NCBI RefSeq assembly: GCF_036867135.1
Contig: NZ_JBAJIJ010000002.1
Span: 248,001-312,000, forward strand
Length of the DNA: 64,000 nt
Direction: 5' to 3'
From: Aeromicrobium sp. Sec7.5
Lineage (GTDB): Bacteria > Actinomycetota > Actinomycetes > Propionibacteriales > Nocardioidaceae
The first letter of the stretch is position 1. The number at the start of each line of letters is the position of its first letter. The notes beneath the pieces are model-generated. The model had not been told where the DNA came from. It was given only the letters and a program-made list of their open reading frames with translations, and searched no databases. A program made the translations under genes and the position numbers. Below, piece after piece: positions 33,313 through 41,931 of this stretch.

Positions 33313-33779
33313 CGCCGGCCCCTTCCTGGTGCGGTGTGCAGATCGGGTCGCACGATGTGGGCGTGCTTGCGCAGCCGGGTCAGACCGAGGACCTGGTCGA
33401 CCTCGGCGGGCGTGGCCATGCCCTTGATGCGCCCCGACCCGAAGCGGCGCAACGTCAGCACCGCAGCCCACGTCGTGGCCACGAGGACGACGATCTCGAG
33501 GAGGATCACCCAGACAATGACCGAGGTGCCGGAGGCATGGTTGGCCGGGACCTCGGCCAGCCCGGCAGTCGGGTTACCGGTCAGGGTCGCCGGCAGGCTG
33601 GTGAAGATCGCCCGCGACTCCGGGAACGCCCACGGGGACCCGGAGAACCAGTTCGCGATCGCCCTGGCCACGTGCACGGTCAGGACCAGCACGAAGCTGA
33701 CGACGATCGTGACCCCCACGGGGATCTCCCACGACCACGGGTAAGGGTTGGACCGACGGTCCTGCTGCAAGTTCGCCAT
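33309..33779 (-). CDS. Two-helix membrane protein, probable membrane anchor for VirD4
   Basis: A 156-residue protein with two strong membrane segments (IPVGVTIVVSFVLVLTVHVA and SVIVWVILLEIVVLVATTWA) separated by ~45 residues. A cytosolic basic tail follows (TLRRFGSGRIKGMATPAEVD). This is the topology of the N-terminal domain of VirD4-type coupling proteins, usually fused to the ATPase. Here it is separate and overlaps the ATPase gene by four bases. The split-anchor role is inferred from topology and coupling. Confidence 0.7.
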   Translation of the reverse strand: MANLQQDRRSNPYPWSWEIPVGVTIVVSFVLVLTVHVARAIANWFSGSPWAFPESRAIFTSLPATLTGNPTAGLAEVPANHASGTSVIVWVILLEIVVLVATTWAAVLTLRRFGSGRIKGMATPAEVDQVLGLTRLRKHAHIVRPDLHTAPGRGRR

Positions 33780-33812
33780 ACCTGGTCAAGCCACGAGGCT
33801 CGGCCCGGGTGG

Positions 33813-35351
33813 TCACTGGGCCGGCGGGTCGACGTTTCCGACGCGCCAGATTTCGTAGATGTTCTTGCCCGAGGAGCTGTAGGGGAAGTTCCCGATGCCC
33901 GTCTTGGTGCTGCGAGCGTCGATCGTGGTCTGGGTGGCGGGGTCGTTGACGATCACGACGTGGCCGACCTGGTTCGGGCCCAGGTAGGAGTCCCAGAAGA
34001 TCAGGTCACCGGGTTGTTCCTGGCCGGGCTCCACGCGGAATCCGTTGCCCTGGGCGAGCCAGTCGCGCTGCGTGCCGGCGGTTCGGGGCATGTTGATGCC
34101 GATCTGCTTGAACGCCATCTGGACCAGGCCGGAGCAGTCGAACCCGGCCGGGCCGGTGCCGCCGAAGATGTAGGGCTTGCCGGCCTGAGCGTTGGCCCAC
34201 GTAAGCACGATGGCCGCGCGGGGGCCGGCCAGCGGCGACAGGTTGGGGTTGCCGTTGCCGCTGCCGTCGCCGCAGTTCTCGACGGCGCCCATGACGGTGC
34301 CGCCGCCGTAGGCGTGCGCGTAGGTCAGGACGTCGTTGACGTACCAGTCGGCGTGGTTGTAGGCGAAGATCGCGTCCCGCACGCCCTGCTCTCCCTTGGA
34401 GACGTCGCTGGCAGTCAGGTAGTTCGCGGCCGAGTAGATGCTGTCGGCGGTGTTGGTGATGTCGGCGCGCCCGTCGCCGTCGCCGTCGACGCCGTACTTG
34501 GCGAACGTGGCCGGCATGAACTGCATCGGTCCCTGCGCGCCGGCGCTGGAGACGCTCCTCAGCGCGCCGTGGCGGGTCTCGATCATCCCGACCGCCGCCA
34601 GCACCGTCCAGGGCATGACGTACTTGTCAGCCGCGGCGACGTAGAGCTGGCGCATGTTCTCGGGGATGGGTGCTGCCGGTGTGTGTGATGAGTGCTTGAC
34701 CGGTGTGCCCGGCGCCGGCAGAGGGAAACCGATCCCGGCGCTGGCGTCTTCGACGGCAGGCGGAGGTGCCGCGACGGTCTCGACCGGCTGGCGCCCGTCC
34801 AGGACGACGCCCTGAGCGGCCATCCACGGCTTGGGGTCGATCGCCTGTCCGTTCTGTCGGACCTCGAAGTGCAAGTGGGCGCCGCTGACGTCACCGGTAG
34901 CGCCCTCGACCCCGACCGGTGTGCCGGCCTGCACGCTCTGACCGACCGTGACTGACGGCGTGTGCGCCAGGTGCCCGTAGCGGGTCTGGATGCCACCCCC
35001 ATGGTCGATGAGGACCTGGTTGCCGTAACCGCCGCGCCACCCGGCCTCGACGACCGTGCCGCCGGCGGCCGCGACGATCGACTTGGAGCCCGTGGCCACC
35101 AAGTCGAGCCCGTCGTGGTTCTTGCGCACGCCCTGAGTCGGGTGGATCCGGCTGCCGAACGGACTTGTGACCTTGTACGGGCCAGCCATCGGCGGCCGCC
35201 AGCTGCCGGCGGTCACCGCGACCGGTCCCCCGCACGACGTCGACGCGATCGCCGCTGGTGCGATCGCGCCACCGGCGATCAGCGCCACGGCGACCAGCGG
35301 CATCACGAGCACGGCCACGATGGCTATGCCGACCCACCCCGCGGACTTCAT
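33813..35351 (-). CDS. Three-domain peptidoglycan hydrolase (M23 + lytic transglycosylase + NlpC/P60)
   Basis: A 512-residue protein starting at the ATG of MKSAGWVGIAIVAVLVMPLV, which forms a membrane anchor. Residues ~55-170 are an M23 endopeptidase (KNHDGLDLVATG, GDVSGAHLHFEVRQNG). Residues ~245-360 are an SLT-type lytic transglycosylase (catalytic Glu in AAVGMIETRHGALR, then AGAQGPMQFMPATFAKYGVD). Residues ~385-505 are an NlpC/P60 amidase (GPAGFDCSGLVQMAFK, GPNQVGHVVIVND). All three active sites look intact. It would open the cell wall for the transfer channel, the role of VirB1. The start overlaps the VirB4 stop as TGATG. Confidence 0.92.
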   Translation of the reverse strand: MKSAGWVGIAIVAVLVMPLVAVALIAGGAIAPAAIASTSCGGPVAVTAGSWRPPMAGPYKVTSPFGSRIHPTQGVRKNHDGLDLVATGSKSIVAAAGGTVVEAGWRGGYGNQVLIDHGGGIQTRYGHLAHTPSVTVGQSVQAGTPVGVEGATGDVSGAHLHFEVRQNGQAIDPKPWMAAQGVVLDGRQPVETVAAPPPAVEDASAGIGFPLPAPGTPVKHSSHTPAAPIPENMRQLYVAAADKYVMPWTVLAAVGMIETRHGALRSVSSAGAQGPMQFMPATFAKYGVDGDGDGRADITNTADSIYSAANYLTASDVSKGEQGVRDAIFAYNHADWYVNDVLTYAHAYGGGTVMGAVENCGDGSGNGNPNLSPLAGPRAAIVLTWANAQAGKPYIFGGTGPAGFDCSGLVQMAFKQIGINMPRTAGTQRDWLAQGNGFRVEPGQEQPGDLIFWDSYLGPNQVGHVVIVNDPATQTTIDARSTKTGIGNFPYSSSGKNIYEIWRVGNVDPPAQ

Positions 35352-36868
35352 CAGGCTGCGCCGGCGAGGTTCTCGTTGGTGAACGTCAGCTGGTGCTCGG
35401 CCGGGTGAAGCACGGTCTGCACCTGGTACAGCTGATCGCCGACGCCCCAGAGAGCACGCCCCTTGCCCTGCATGCCCCACCCCGTGACGAGGTTCCGGGC
35501 GATCTGACCGAGCCCGAGCAGCTGCTCGAGCTCGTTGGCGACGCCCTGGTCCTGGCCGTGGAGGATTTTGATGTCGACCAGGTGCAAGAGGTCCTTGGCG
35601 ATGGTCTGGGCCTGGCTGCCGGCGCTGCCGGCGCTCAACAGGTCGGATGGCTTGTGGGCGACGGCGAACTGGATATCGCCGTCGCTGCGCGACAACCGCA
35701 GGTCGGCATCGAAGCTCTTGACGGCCTCGACGCCGAGGCGCAGCTGCTTCCAGGACTCATCGCGCACCACGACGCGCATGTCACCGGGGGCCGCGAGCTC
35801 GCGCATCCCCCGGCCCCACGAGTTGAGGCACGTCAGCGCGATCCCGGTCGCTTCCTCACCCAACGGCTCCAGACGAGAAAGGCTGAGCGACTGGATCGGG
35901 GCAGTCCAATCGATGTCGATGTTGGTGTGGTCGTCGAACAGGCCAGCCAGCGCACCCGTGACCAGCTGGGCCAGCGCATCGCGCAACAGCCGAGTCTCGT
36001 CGAGGAAGTGACGCTCCGACTCGTACCGGGTCAAGGCGACCAGCTCGGGGGTCGGACTGTCGAGCAGGTGCCACAGCTCGGCGATCGTCGTTTCCTTCAG
36101 CCGGGTGCTGGCTCGGTCGTAGCCGGTGAGCGTCTCCAGCGCCCGCTTGATGACCACTTCGTCGGAGGGGCCGAACGGCACGTGCTGGGCGCCGACCTTC
36201 TGCGATCCGACGAGCCCCCGCACGAGGGTCAGCCACCTGGAGAACACCACGGCAGAGCGCTCCTTCGCCTCGGTGGCGTCCAGCTGGTCCCATCCCTGCC
36301 CGAGCGGGCCGAGAGCGAGCGGGTTTATGCGCGTCGACATGCCGGGGCCGATGCTGAACGGCTCCACCCCGAATGCTCGGCAGAGCGGCTCGTACTCGTC
36401 CTTCGGGTCGCCCAGGATCAGGGTGCGATACCCGAAGTCCATCATCCGCAGGCAGAACGCCTTGGTCGTGGCGGACTTGCCGCGACCGGGCTTTCCGAAG
36501 CTCATGATGTTGGGGTTGGTGACCGGGACCCGGTCGTCGAGCACCCAGCCCATCGGGTCGGCGTAGAACGCCGCACCGGAGAGCTGGTCAATGCCCATCT
36601 GCGCGCCGGTGGGCGGCAGGCCGGGTGTTGAGATCCACGGCCACAACGCCGGCGTCTGCTCCGAGGTCATCTGCCACTGCAGGACCGGAGCGCGGCTCGC
36701 CGACCAGCCGCGGTCGCGCTGGAAGCGTCCGGCGCGAGGGGCGGGACGGAACAGGCGAGGCTCCTTGGTCGCCTCCTCGACCACCGCGGCGGCCGGCAGC
36801 TCGTGACCGAAGTCCGACAGAAGCCGGCCGATGTCACGGCCCCCGACGCCCCCCAATCTGGTGCCCAT
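35351..36868 (-). CDS. VirB4-type ATPase (C-terminal ATPase half as separate protein)
   Basis: A 505-residue ATPase. After ~80 poorly conserved residues come PTGAQMGIDQLSGAAFYADP and Walker A in NIMSFGKPGRGKSATTKAFC. LILGDPKDEYEPLCRAFGVE and Walker B in MRVVVRDESWKQLRLGVEAV follow, with IQFAVAHKPSDLLSAGSAGS after that. This is the ATPase half of VirB4. The N-terminal half appears to be the SCO6880-type gene upstream, which overlaps it as TGATG. It energises assembly of the type IV secretion channel. Confidence 0.9.
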   Translation of the reverse strand: MGTRLGGVGGRDIGRLLSDFGHELPAAAVVEEATKEPRLFRPAPRAGRFQRDRGWSASRAPVLQWQMTSEQTPALWPWISTPGLPPTGAQMGIDQLSGAAFYADPMGWVLDDRVPVTNPNIMSFGKPGRGKSATTKAFCLRMMDFGYRTLILGDPKDEYEPLCRAFGVEPFSIGPGMSTRINPLALGPLGQGWDQLDATEAKERSAVVFSRWLTLVRGLVGSQKVGAQHVPFGPSDEVVIKRALETLTGYDRASTRLKETTIAELWHLLDSPTPELVALTRYESERHFLDETRLLRDALAQLVTGALAGLFDDHTNIDIDWTAPIQSLSLSRLEPLGEEATGIALTCLNSWGRGMRELAAPGDMRVVVRDESWKQLRLGVEAVKSFDADLRLSRSDGDIQFAVAHKPSDLLSAGSAGSQAQTIAKDLLHLVDIKILHGQDQGVANELEQLLGLGQIARNLVTGWGMQGKGRALWGVGDQLYQVQTVLHPAEHQLTFTNENLAGAA

Positions 36869-38376
36869 CAGTTCGTCCCCCTGGCCAGCGACACTCCGAG
36901 CGGGATCGTCGAGGCCGCGAAGGCCACGTCCTGGGCCAGGTCGAGTCGCAGCGGCGACAACCCGGCGCGCCTGATCGAGGAGTCCAGACGGCGGCCGGCT
37001 TCACCGGCGCGCACTGTCTTGGGCACGGTCACCGTGGCCACCGCGTACGGCTGGGTCAGAGCACTGCCCTTGGCCAGCTTCTCGTCGAGTCGCCGCACCT
37101 TCTTGGCTTCCTCACGGTCGCGCGCGTTTTGCTTGACCTTGCCCTTCTCCCGCAGGGCGTCGGCCATGTCCGCACCAAACTCACTGTTGCGGGCCTTGGT
37201 CTCGGCGCGCGCCTGATCGAGGATCGGGAACGAGACCACCAGGCTGCGTCGCTCGCCCGGTTCGGTGGGAGTGATGATCGGCGCGAGCGCGCCCATCAGC
37301 ATGCCCTTGTCGGGCAGCTTCAGCGTCGAGGAGACCGAGTTCCAGGCGTCGTGCGAGTAATGCCGCACGACGCTGTCGGCACCGGACGGCCCGGCCAGGG
37401 CCCACGGCACGTCGGCGTTGACCCGGGTGTCGCGAGCGGCCGCGTCGAGTGCGTTGACGATGCTCGCGCGATCACCGGGGGCGAACCCGGTCCGGCAGGC
37501 GGCCGCCAGTGCCGGCGAAGTCAGCCAGCTCACCTCGGTCATTCCGACCGAGGACTTGAGCTGCGCCTCGACTTCCCCGGCGAGCATGTACAGGCTCTGA
37601 GCGCGCCCAGCCAGGCCACCGCCGGCCTCCTTGGCCTCCTTGGCCAGGCGGCCCTCCGGCACCACGAACGTCACGAACGCCTCGGTGCGCACCGAACCGC
37701 TCGAGAGCGCCTCCTGAAGCTCGTCGTTGACCCGGCGAGCCAGCTGTGGACCACCGTCACGGCGGTGCTTGCTGACCCACTGGATGCGCTCGGCTCCGTC
37801 GTCGGGGACCGTGCGGATGGTGACCAGCAGCTCGTCGATGAGCTCGGTTCGCGCGCTCATCTCGATCAGTTCGGCCAGCCCCAGTCCGTGCCGGTGGCGG
37901 GTCGACGGGTCGGCCATGCCGATCCCGGGATGCACGATCGCCGCTGTCATCGCCCAGGTGCGGGTCGCGTGGTTCTGGATGATCGCCAACCGTGCCTGCT
38001 GCGGACCGCGCGGGGCGCCCTCGTGGATCTCGACACCGCTGAGCGGGCCCGGGAGGTCAGGAACCGCCAGCGCTGTCGCCTGGCCGCGCGCAGCCCTCGA
38101 GCGGAACCGGGTCCGTCCCGCCATCGTCCCGAACGTGAAGGACGCCAGCGAGACCAGCCACGCCGTCGCGGAGCGGCCCTTGACCGGCACGACGATCAGC
38201 GCGATCGTCAGGGCGGCGAGAAAGGCCAGCGCGAGGAACTCCAACACGGCCCCTCGCGAGAGGGCGATGATGGCCGGGAACACGGCGGCGATCACGGCGC
38301 CGACCTGGAGCCCGGAGAGTCCGAGGAACCAACCGATCCGTGCTCGGCCGTAGTCGTTGTAAATGGTCGCGGTCAT
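36868..38376 (-). CDS. SCO6880-family protein (VirB3/N-terminal VirB4-like)
   Basis: A 502-residue protein with two membrane helices near the N-terminus (IGWFLGLSGLQVGAVIAAVF and VLEFLALAFLAALTIALIVV), the position of VirB3 or PrgI. A long cytosolic domain follows (RLAIIQNHATRTWAMTAAIV, TRHRHGLGLAELIEMSARTE, MLAGEVEAQLKSSVGMTEVS, PIITPTEPGERRSLVVSFPI). It matches the actinobacterial SCO6880 family always found next to a VirB4-type ATPase. It probably anchors VirB4 to the membrane and supplies its N-terminal domain. Confidence 0.86.
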   Translation of the reverse strand: MTATIYNDYGRARIGWFLGLSGLQVGAVIAAVFPAIIALSRGAVLEFLALAFLAALTIALIVVPVKGRSATAWLVSLASFTFGTMAGRTRFRSRAARGQATALAVPDLPGPLSGVEIHEGAPRGPQQARLAIIQNHATRTWAMTAAIVHPGIGMADPSTRHRHGLGLAELIEMSARTELIDELLVTIRTVPDDGAERIQWVSKHRRDGGPQLARRVNDELQEALSSGSVRTEAFVTFVVPEGRLAKEAKEAGGGLAGRAQSLYMLAGEVEAQLKSSVGMTEVSWLTSPALAAACRTGFAPGDRASIVNALDAAARDTRVNADVPWALAGPSGADSVVRHYSHDAWNSVSSTLKLPDKGMLMGALAPIITPTEPGERRSLVVSFPILDQARAETKARNSEFGADMADALREKGKVKQNARDREEAKKVRRLDEKLAKGSALTQPYAVATVTVPKTVRAGEAGRRLDSSIRRAGLSPLRLDLAQDVAFAASTIPLGVSLARGTN

Positions 38377-38412
38377 GGTGTCCTGCTTTCGTTGGTCGTT
38401 GTCGGGAAGGGG

Positions 38413-39909
38413 TCAGGCCACCGGGGGGATCCCGCCAGCGGCCGCGGCACCGCCGCCACCGGCTGCGCCACCGCCCGCGGCACCACCGCCCGCGGCACCG
38501 CCGCCACCACCTCCGCCTGCGGGTGCGCCACCGCCGCCTGGCGCTCCCCCACCTCCGGGAGGCTGCGAGCTGGGCGGGCTCGGCGGTGTCGGCGGCGCGG
38601 GAAGCTGCCCGCCCCCACCGCCCTGCGAGGAGTTGCCTCCGTCGCCGTCGGTGTCGGCGGTGTCGCGCTGGTCAGGGTTGAACTGACGTGACCCGCCCTG
38701 TTGGTCGGGGAAGTAGTCGCCACTGCCGACCGCGGTCTGGTTCATCTCGTCGGCGCCGACGGACGCGAGCTTGCCCGAGGCCGAGGTGAGCGCCTGGATG
38801 CCCTGCCCGTACGCGCCGAGCGTCTTGCTGATGCCGCCGGTCATTCGCGCTGAGGTCGCGTCGCTGCCCTGCTGTTCGCCCTGCGACTGTCCCGAGTCCG
38901 ATGACGACGAGGCCGCCGAGCTCTGCCCGCCGCCGGACTGGCCACCGAGCAGTCCCCCGAGTCCGCCTGCGGCGTCGAGGCCGGCGCGCATGGAGGCGCC
39001 GCTGCTCGTGCCGGGGTCGACGAAGGCCAGGAGACGGAACAACACGACCGGAGATCCGACCGAGATGACGATGATGACCACGGCCGGAAACGCCGTCCCG
39101 ATCATCTTCTCGGTCGAATCGGCTAGCCCCTGGCCGACCCCGGCGGTCAGCTGGACGCCGATGCCGAGAATGAGGACGCTCAGGACCGGGGTCAACGCTG
39201 CAGCGTGGAACCAGCGCACCGACTTCCAGAACCACGCCTTACCCGACTCCGAGACCAACCCGGCCGCCGAGATCACCGATGTGCCGCCCAGGATCAGTAG
39301 GGCGACCGCACGCATGAGCATGATGACGAAGTGGCCGATCGCCGCGACCCAAAGAAACAGCCCCATGACACCCATCGCCGTGGCGAGGGCGACTTGAACT
39401 GAATCCGAGACAACGAAACCGAAGCCGAACCCGAGTGGTTGCCACTCGTTCCAGTTGTCGATGTTCAGCATCGACTTCATCAGGGCTTTGGTCAGTCCTC
39501 CAGCCGCGGCGACGATGGCCACGGAGTACGCGATCCAGCAGAACCAGACGCCGACGAACTGACCGGCGCCGAGCAGGACCCGTCCCAGGCTCTTGCCGTC
39601 GCGCCGGAACACGGCCACGCCGATCTGCGCCACAGCCATGAGGGTGACGAGGGTGGCCGCGACCCAGAACGTGGTCTTGTAGACCCCGGCGGCGGGACCG
39701 TTCTCGCTGAGGTCGGGGGTCATGAAGTAGTCGACCGCGCTGAGGCACAGGCGCAGGATCCACAGCCCGGAGTCGAAGATGGCCCACATGATCCCCACCC
39801 AGGCGTTGGCTGCGGCCTCCCCGATGGCGTCTCCGGCGATACCGAACGGGTTCAGGGGTCCCAGGAAGTCCAGCGGTCCTTGGGCAGGTTGCACGAGGGC
39901 GGTACGCAT
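38413..39909 (-). CDS. VirB6/TrbL-like polytopic membrane protein with Gly-rich tail
   Basis: A 498-residue protein with about seven membrane helices in residues ~30-305 (for example TTFWVAATLVTLMAVAQIGV, GHFVIMLMRAVALLILGG, ALTPVLSVLILGIGVQLTAG). The C-terminal ~190 residues are hydrophilic and of low complexity, with Ser/Gln/Asp-rich sequence ending in long Gly-Ala-Pro runs. This layout is that of VirB6/TrbL channel proteins. It lies between the VirB8-like and SCO6880 genes, the expected place. The repetitive tail probably extends into the cytoplasm or wall zone and may vary between strains. Confidence 0.8.
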   Translation of the reverse strand: MRTALVQPAQGPLDFLGPLNPFGIAGDAIGEAAANAWVGIMWAIFDSGLWILRLCLSAVDYFMTPDLSENGPAAGVYKTTFWVAATLVTLMAVAQIGVAVFRRDGKSLGRVLLGAGQFVGVWFCWIAYSVAIVAAAGGLTKALMKSMLNIDNWNEWQPLGFGFGFVVSDSVQVALATAMGVMGLFLWVAAIGHFVIMLMRAVALLILGGTSVISAAGLVSESGKAWFWKSVRWFHAAALTPVLSVLILGIGVQLTAGVGQGLADSTEKMIGTAFPAVVIIVISVGSPVVLFRLLAFVDPGTSSGASMRAGLDAAGGLGGLLGGQSGGGQSSAASSSSDSGQSQGEQQGSDATSARMTGGISKTLGAYGQGIQALTSASGKLASVGADEMNQTAVGSGDYFPDQQGGSRQFNPDQRDTADTDGDGGNSSQGGGGGQLPAPPTPPSPPSSQPPGGGGAPGGGGAPAGGGGGGGAAGGGAAGGGAAGGGGAAAAGGIPPVA

Positions 39910-39912
39910 GGG

Positions 39913-40746
39913 TCAGTCCTTCTGCTCGAGGGTGCGCCAGCCCGCGTCGAGGCTGCGCTGAGAATCCGGCCAGGTCGACGGGGCCACGGCCGGAGTGGTG
40001 CCGGCGGCGATCTCCCAGCGGGTGCCGTCCCACTGCATCCGTTCGCAGTGGCCGAACCCGAAACGGGTCTCCTGGGCCAGCGAGATCTGCACGTCCAGCA
40101 GGACGCACGCCAGGACCCAGTCGTCGCCGTCGGTGCCCTTGACCTGACCGGCGACCGGGATGGCGCTGGTCTCGATGGAGGGGTCGCCGTTGGTGGTCCC
40201 GGCTGAGGCGTGGAAGGCCTGGATCGACTGAGCGATCGGCCACGAGAGGTAGTCCGCCGCGGGGTCGGACCATGCCTCGAAGACGAAGCGTGCGGCGTCG
40301 GTGTCCATCGGGGGAAGCGCCGCGGTGACGATCGACGTCAGCTGGGCCACTGCCCCTTCCGGGGTGTGGGGGTAGCCGGTGGGCACGTCAGCGGTGCCGG
40401 TGCCGGTGGCCCCGGGCATCGTCAACGTCTTGGCCGGCTCGAGAGAGGGCGCGGCGGGGCGAAGGTCGGCCTCGGTGATCTCGAGCATCGGCGCCGCCGC
40501 GACGGCGTCGCGGTAACCCTCCCCGCGGACGCCGTCGGGCCCGGCCGGGAACTCCTCGGCGAGCTCGGCGTCAGGTGAGTCGGGCTCGGTGGCCGAGGCC
40601 ACGATGCGTACCGTGGCGTATCCCAGGCCGAGCACCAGGAGCACCGCCAGCGCCACGGCGCCGGCGAGCAGGGCCTGCAGTCGCTGACGCGACCACGGCT
40701 CGATCACCGCCGCCGGCGCCGGGCTCTTGCTTCGCTTGGCGAACAT
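39913..40746 (-). CDS. VirB8/TcpC-like bitopic protein
   Basis: A 277-residue protein with a basic cytosolic N-terminus (MFAKRSKSPAPAAVIEPWSR), one membrane helix (LLAGAVALAVLLVLGLGYAT) and an extracytoplasmic domain from ~residue 60. That domain includes PEGAVAQLTSIVTAALPPMD, WDGTRWEIAAGT and a final WPDSQRSLDAGWRTLEQKD. Topology and position match VirB8/TcpC-type scaffold proteins with an NTF2-like fold. Sequence similarity is not strong, so the name rests on context. Three bases separate it from the VirB6-like gene. Confidence 0.62.
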   Translation of the reverse strand: MFAKRSKSPAPAAVIEPWSRQRLQALLAGAVALAVLLVLGLGYATVRIVASATEPDSPDAELAEEFPAGPDGVRGEGYRDAVAAAPMLEITEADLRPAAPSLEPAKTLTMPGATGTGTADVPTGYPHTPEGAVAQLTSIVTAALPPMDTDAARFVFEAWSDPAADYLSWPIAQSIQAFHASAGTTNGDPSIETSAIPVAGQVKGTDGDDWVLACVLLDVQISLAQETRFGFGHCERMQWDGTRWEIAAGTTPAVAPSTWPDSQRSLDAGWRTLEQKD

Positions 40747-40749
40747 GGC

Positions 40750-41043
40750 TCAGACGCAGCCGTCGCCGAGGATCGCCTGCAGCATGCCGGGGATGATCAG
40801 CAAGGCGATCGCGCTGATCATGACCACCACGACGGAGATGACTCCGACCTTGGAGGCGTGCGCCATCGCGAACATGCGGCCACCGACGACTGCGCCGATT
40901 CCGACGAGCGCGGCGAGACCCATCATGATGATGACTCCCCACATGACGTAGCCCTGCACCTGGTCGACGTGGACCTGGGCACCTGGCGGAGCGATGGGGC
41001 AGACCTGCGTCACGAGCTGGCTGCCGAAAGACTTAACGGACAT
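40750..41043 (-). CDS. VirB2-like small two-helix membrane protein
   Basis: A 97-residue protein with two membrane helices (VMWGVIIMMGLAALVGIGAV and VGVISVVVVMISAIALLIIP) joined by a short polar loop and ended by a short ILGDGCV tail. This is the size and topology of VirB2-type pilin subunits or small channel proteins of Gram-positive transfer systems. No cleavable signal peptide is evident. Its start overlaps the preceding ParA-like gene by 11 bases. Confidence 0.65.
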   Translation of the reverse strand: MSVKSFGSQLVTQVCPIAPPGAQVHVDQVQGYVMWGVIIMMGLAALVGIGAVVGGRMFAMAHASKVGVISVVVVMISAIALLIIPGMLQAILGDGCV

Positions 41044-41833
41044 GAGAGTTTCCTTCCAGAGGGTGAGTAACAGCGGTGAGAACCGACTTCGCCGCCCGCA
41101 GGACTGCGGGAGGTAGGGGGGCGCGATCCAGGCCGGAGATCGCGAGGTGGCGGTCGTACGGGAGCGTGTGGAGCCGCCCGTGTTGCGCCAGCTGGGTCAC
41201 CGCGCCCGTTGCGGCGGTGGTGACGGCCTTGGGCCACTTCTTGCGGTCGGGGCCGATGACGACCACGTGAACGTCGTCGTCGTCGCGTCCGCACACGCCG
41301 AGGGCGGTGTCGAGGGCGCGCATGCCGGGCGCCGTGGCGGTCGTGGTCAGCACCAGCGGGTGTGAGGCGAGTGCGTCGCAGATCCACGAGCTCGACGACA
41401 CGACTCGGGTCAGGTCCCACCCGGCGTCGACGACCGTCAACGCACGCTCGGTCGGCGCCGGAGCCGGGACGGCCTCGGGACGCTCGTAGGAGCTGGTCGT
41501 CCGCTCGATCTGCACCTGGTCGCGGTGCCCCTGGCGCCACCCGGTCTCGGTCACGCCGAGCTCGGCGGTGGTGGCGTCAGCCAGCCCGGTGGTGTGCATC
41601 GGTCCCGCCTCGACCAGGCGCACTTCGATGCCGGCGGCTTCGGCGATCGCCGTGGCGGCGATGGTGGCGCCCACACGTGCAGCAGCGCCGGCGACGACCA
41701 GGACAGGTTCGGCGGGGTCCCACTCCTCGGCCACCGCGGCGCGGGTGCGGCGCTGCCCGGGGAACCCGGTTCGGAAGTCACCTGCCTCGAGCGCGGCGGC
41801 CGCTCGGCGCAGCTCGTCGACGGAGTACGCCAT
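41033..41833 (-). CDS. CpaE/ParA-like protein with a degenerate P-loop
   Basis: A 266-residue protein starting at the ATG of MAYSVDELRRAAAALEAGDF. The fold resembles MinD/ParA: PVLVVAGAAARVGATIAATA in the P-loop position, ERALTVVDAGWDLTRVV as the switch strand, and DDDVHVVVIGPDRKKWPKAV. The Walker lysines are missing, so ATP binding is doubtful. A similar degenerate CpaE-like protein is encoded in the Tad half at 59.6-60.3 kb. The start overlaps a 19-codon ORF as TGATG. It may localise the machinery at the membrane. Confidence 0.6.
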   Translation of the reverse strand: MAYSVDELRRAAAALEAGDFRTGFPGQRRTRAAVAEEWDPAEPVLVVAGAAARVGATIAATAIAEAAGIEVRLVEAGPMHTTGLADATTAELGVTETGWRQGHRDQVQIERTTSSYERPEAVPAPAPTERALTVVDAGWDLTRVVSSSSWICDALASHPLVLTTTATAPGMRALDTALGVCGRDDDDVHVVVIGPDRKKWPKAVTTAATGAVTQLAQHGRLHTLPYDRHLAISGLDRAPLPPAVLRAAKSVLTAVTHPLEGNSHVR

Positions 41834-41892
41834 CAGAGACCGCCCGTCAGTCGCCGACGTCGCACGATTTCGTCGTTGGCAGACATGCTCAT
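41833..41892 (-). CDS. 19-codon ORF coupled to the ParA-like gene
   Basis: The frame reads MSMSANDEIVRRRRLTGGL and its TGA overlaps the next ATG (TGATG). A GAGGTGA sequence lies just upstream. It may be a leader peptide whose translation permits translation of the next gene, or a real micro-protein. Too short for similarity-based identification. Confidence 0.35.
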   Translation of the reverse strand: MSMSANDEIVRRRRLTGGL

Positions 41893-41931
41893 CACCTCGG
41901 GAGCCAAGGCCTCGCGCCGACCGTCGGGTGG

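Noticed and set aside
38430-38600. Short-repeat array (GCCACCGCC-like runs)
   Set aside because: They are codons for Gly/Ala/Pro in the VirB6-like tail, not a non-coding repeat.
36625-38691. 688-codon plus-strand open frame opposite VirB4 and SCO6880
   Set aside because: Antisense shadow; the minus strand has conserved genes with 1-base overlaps.
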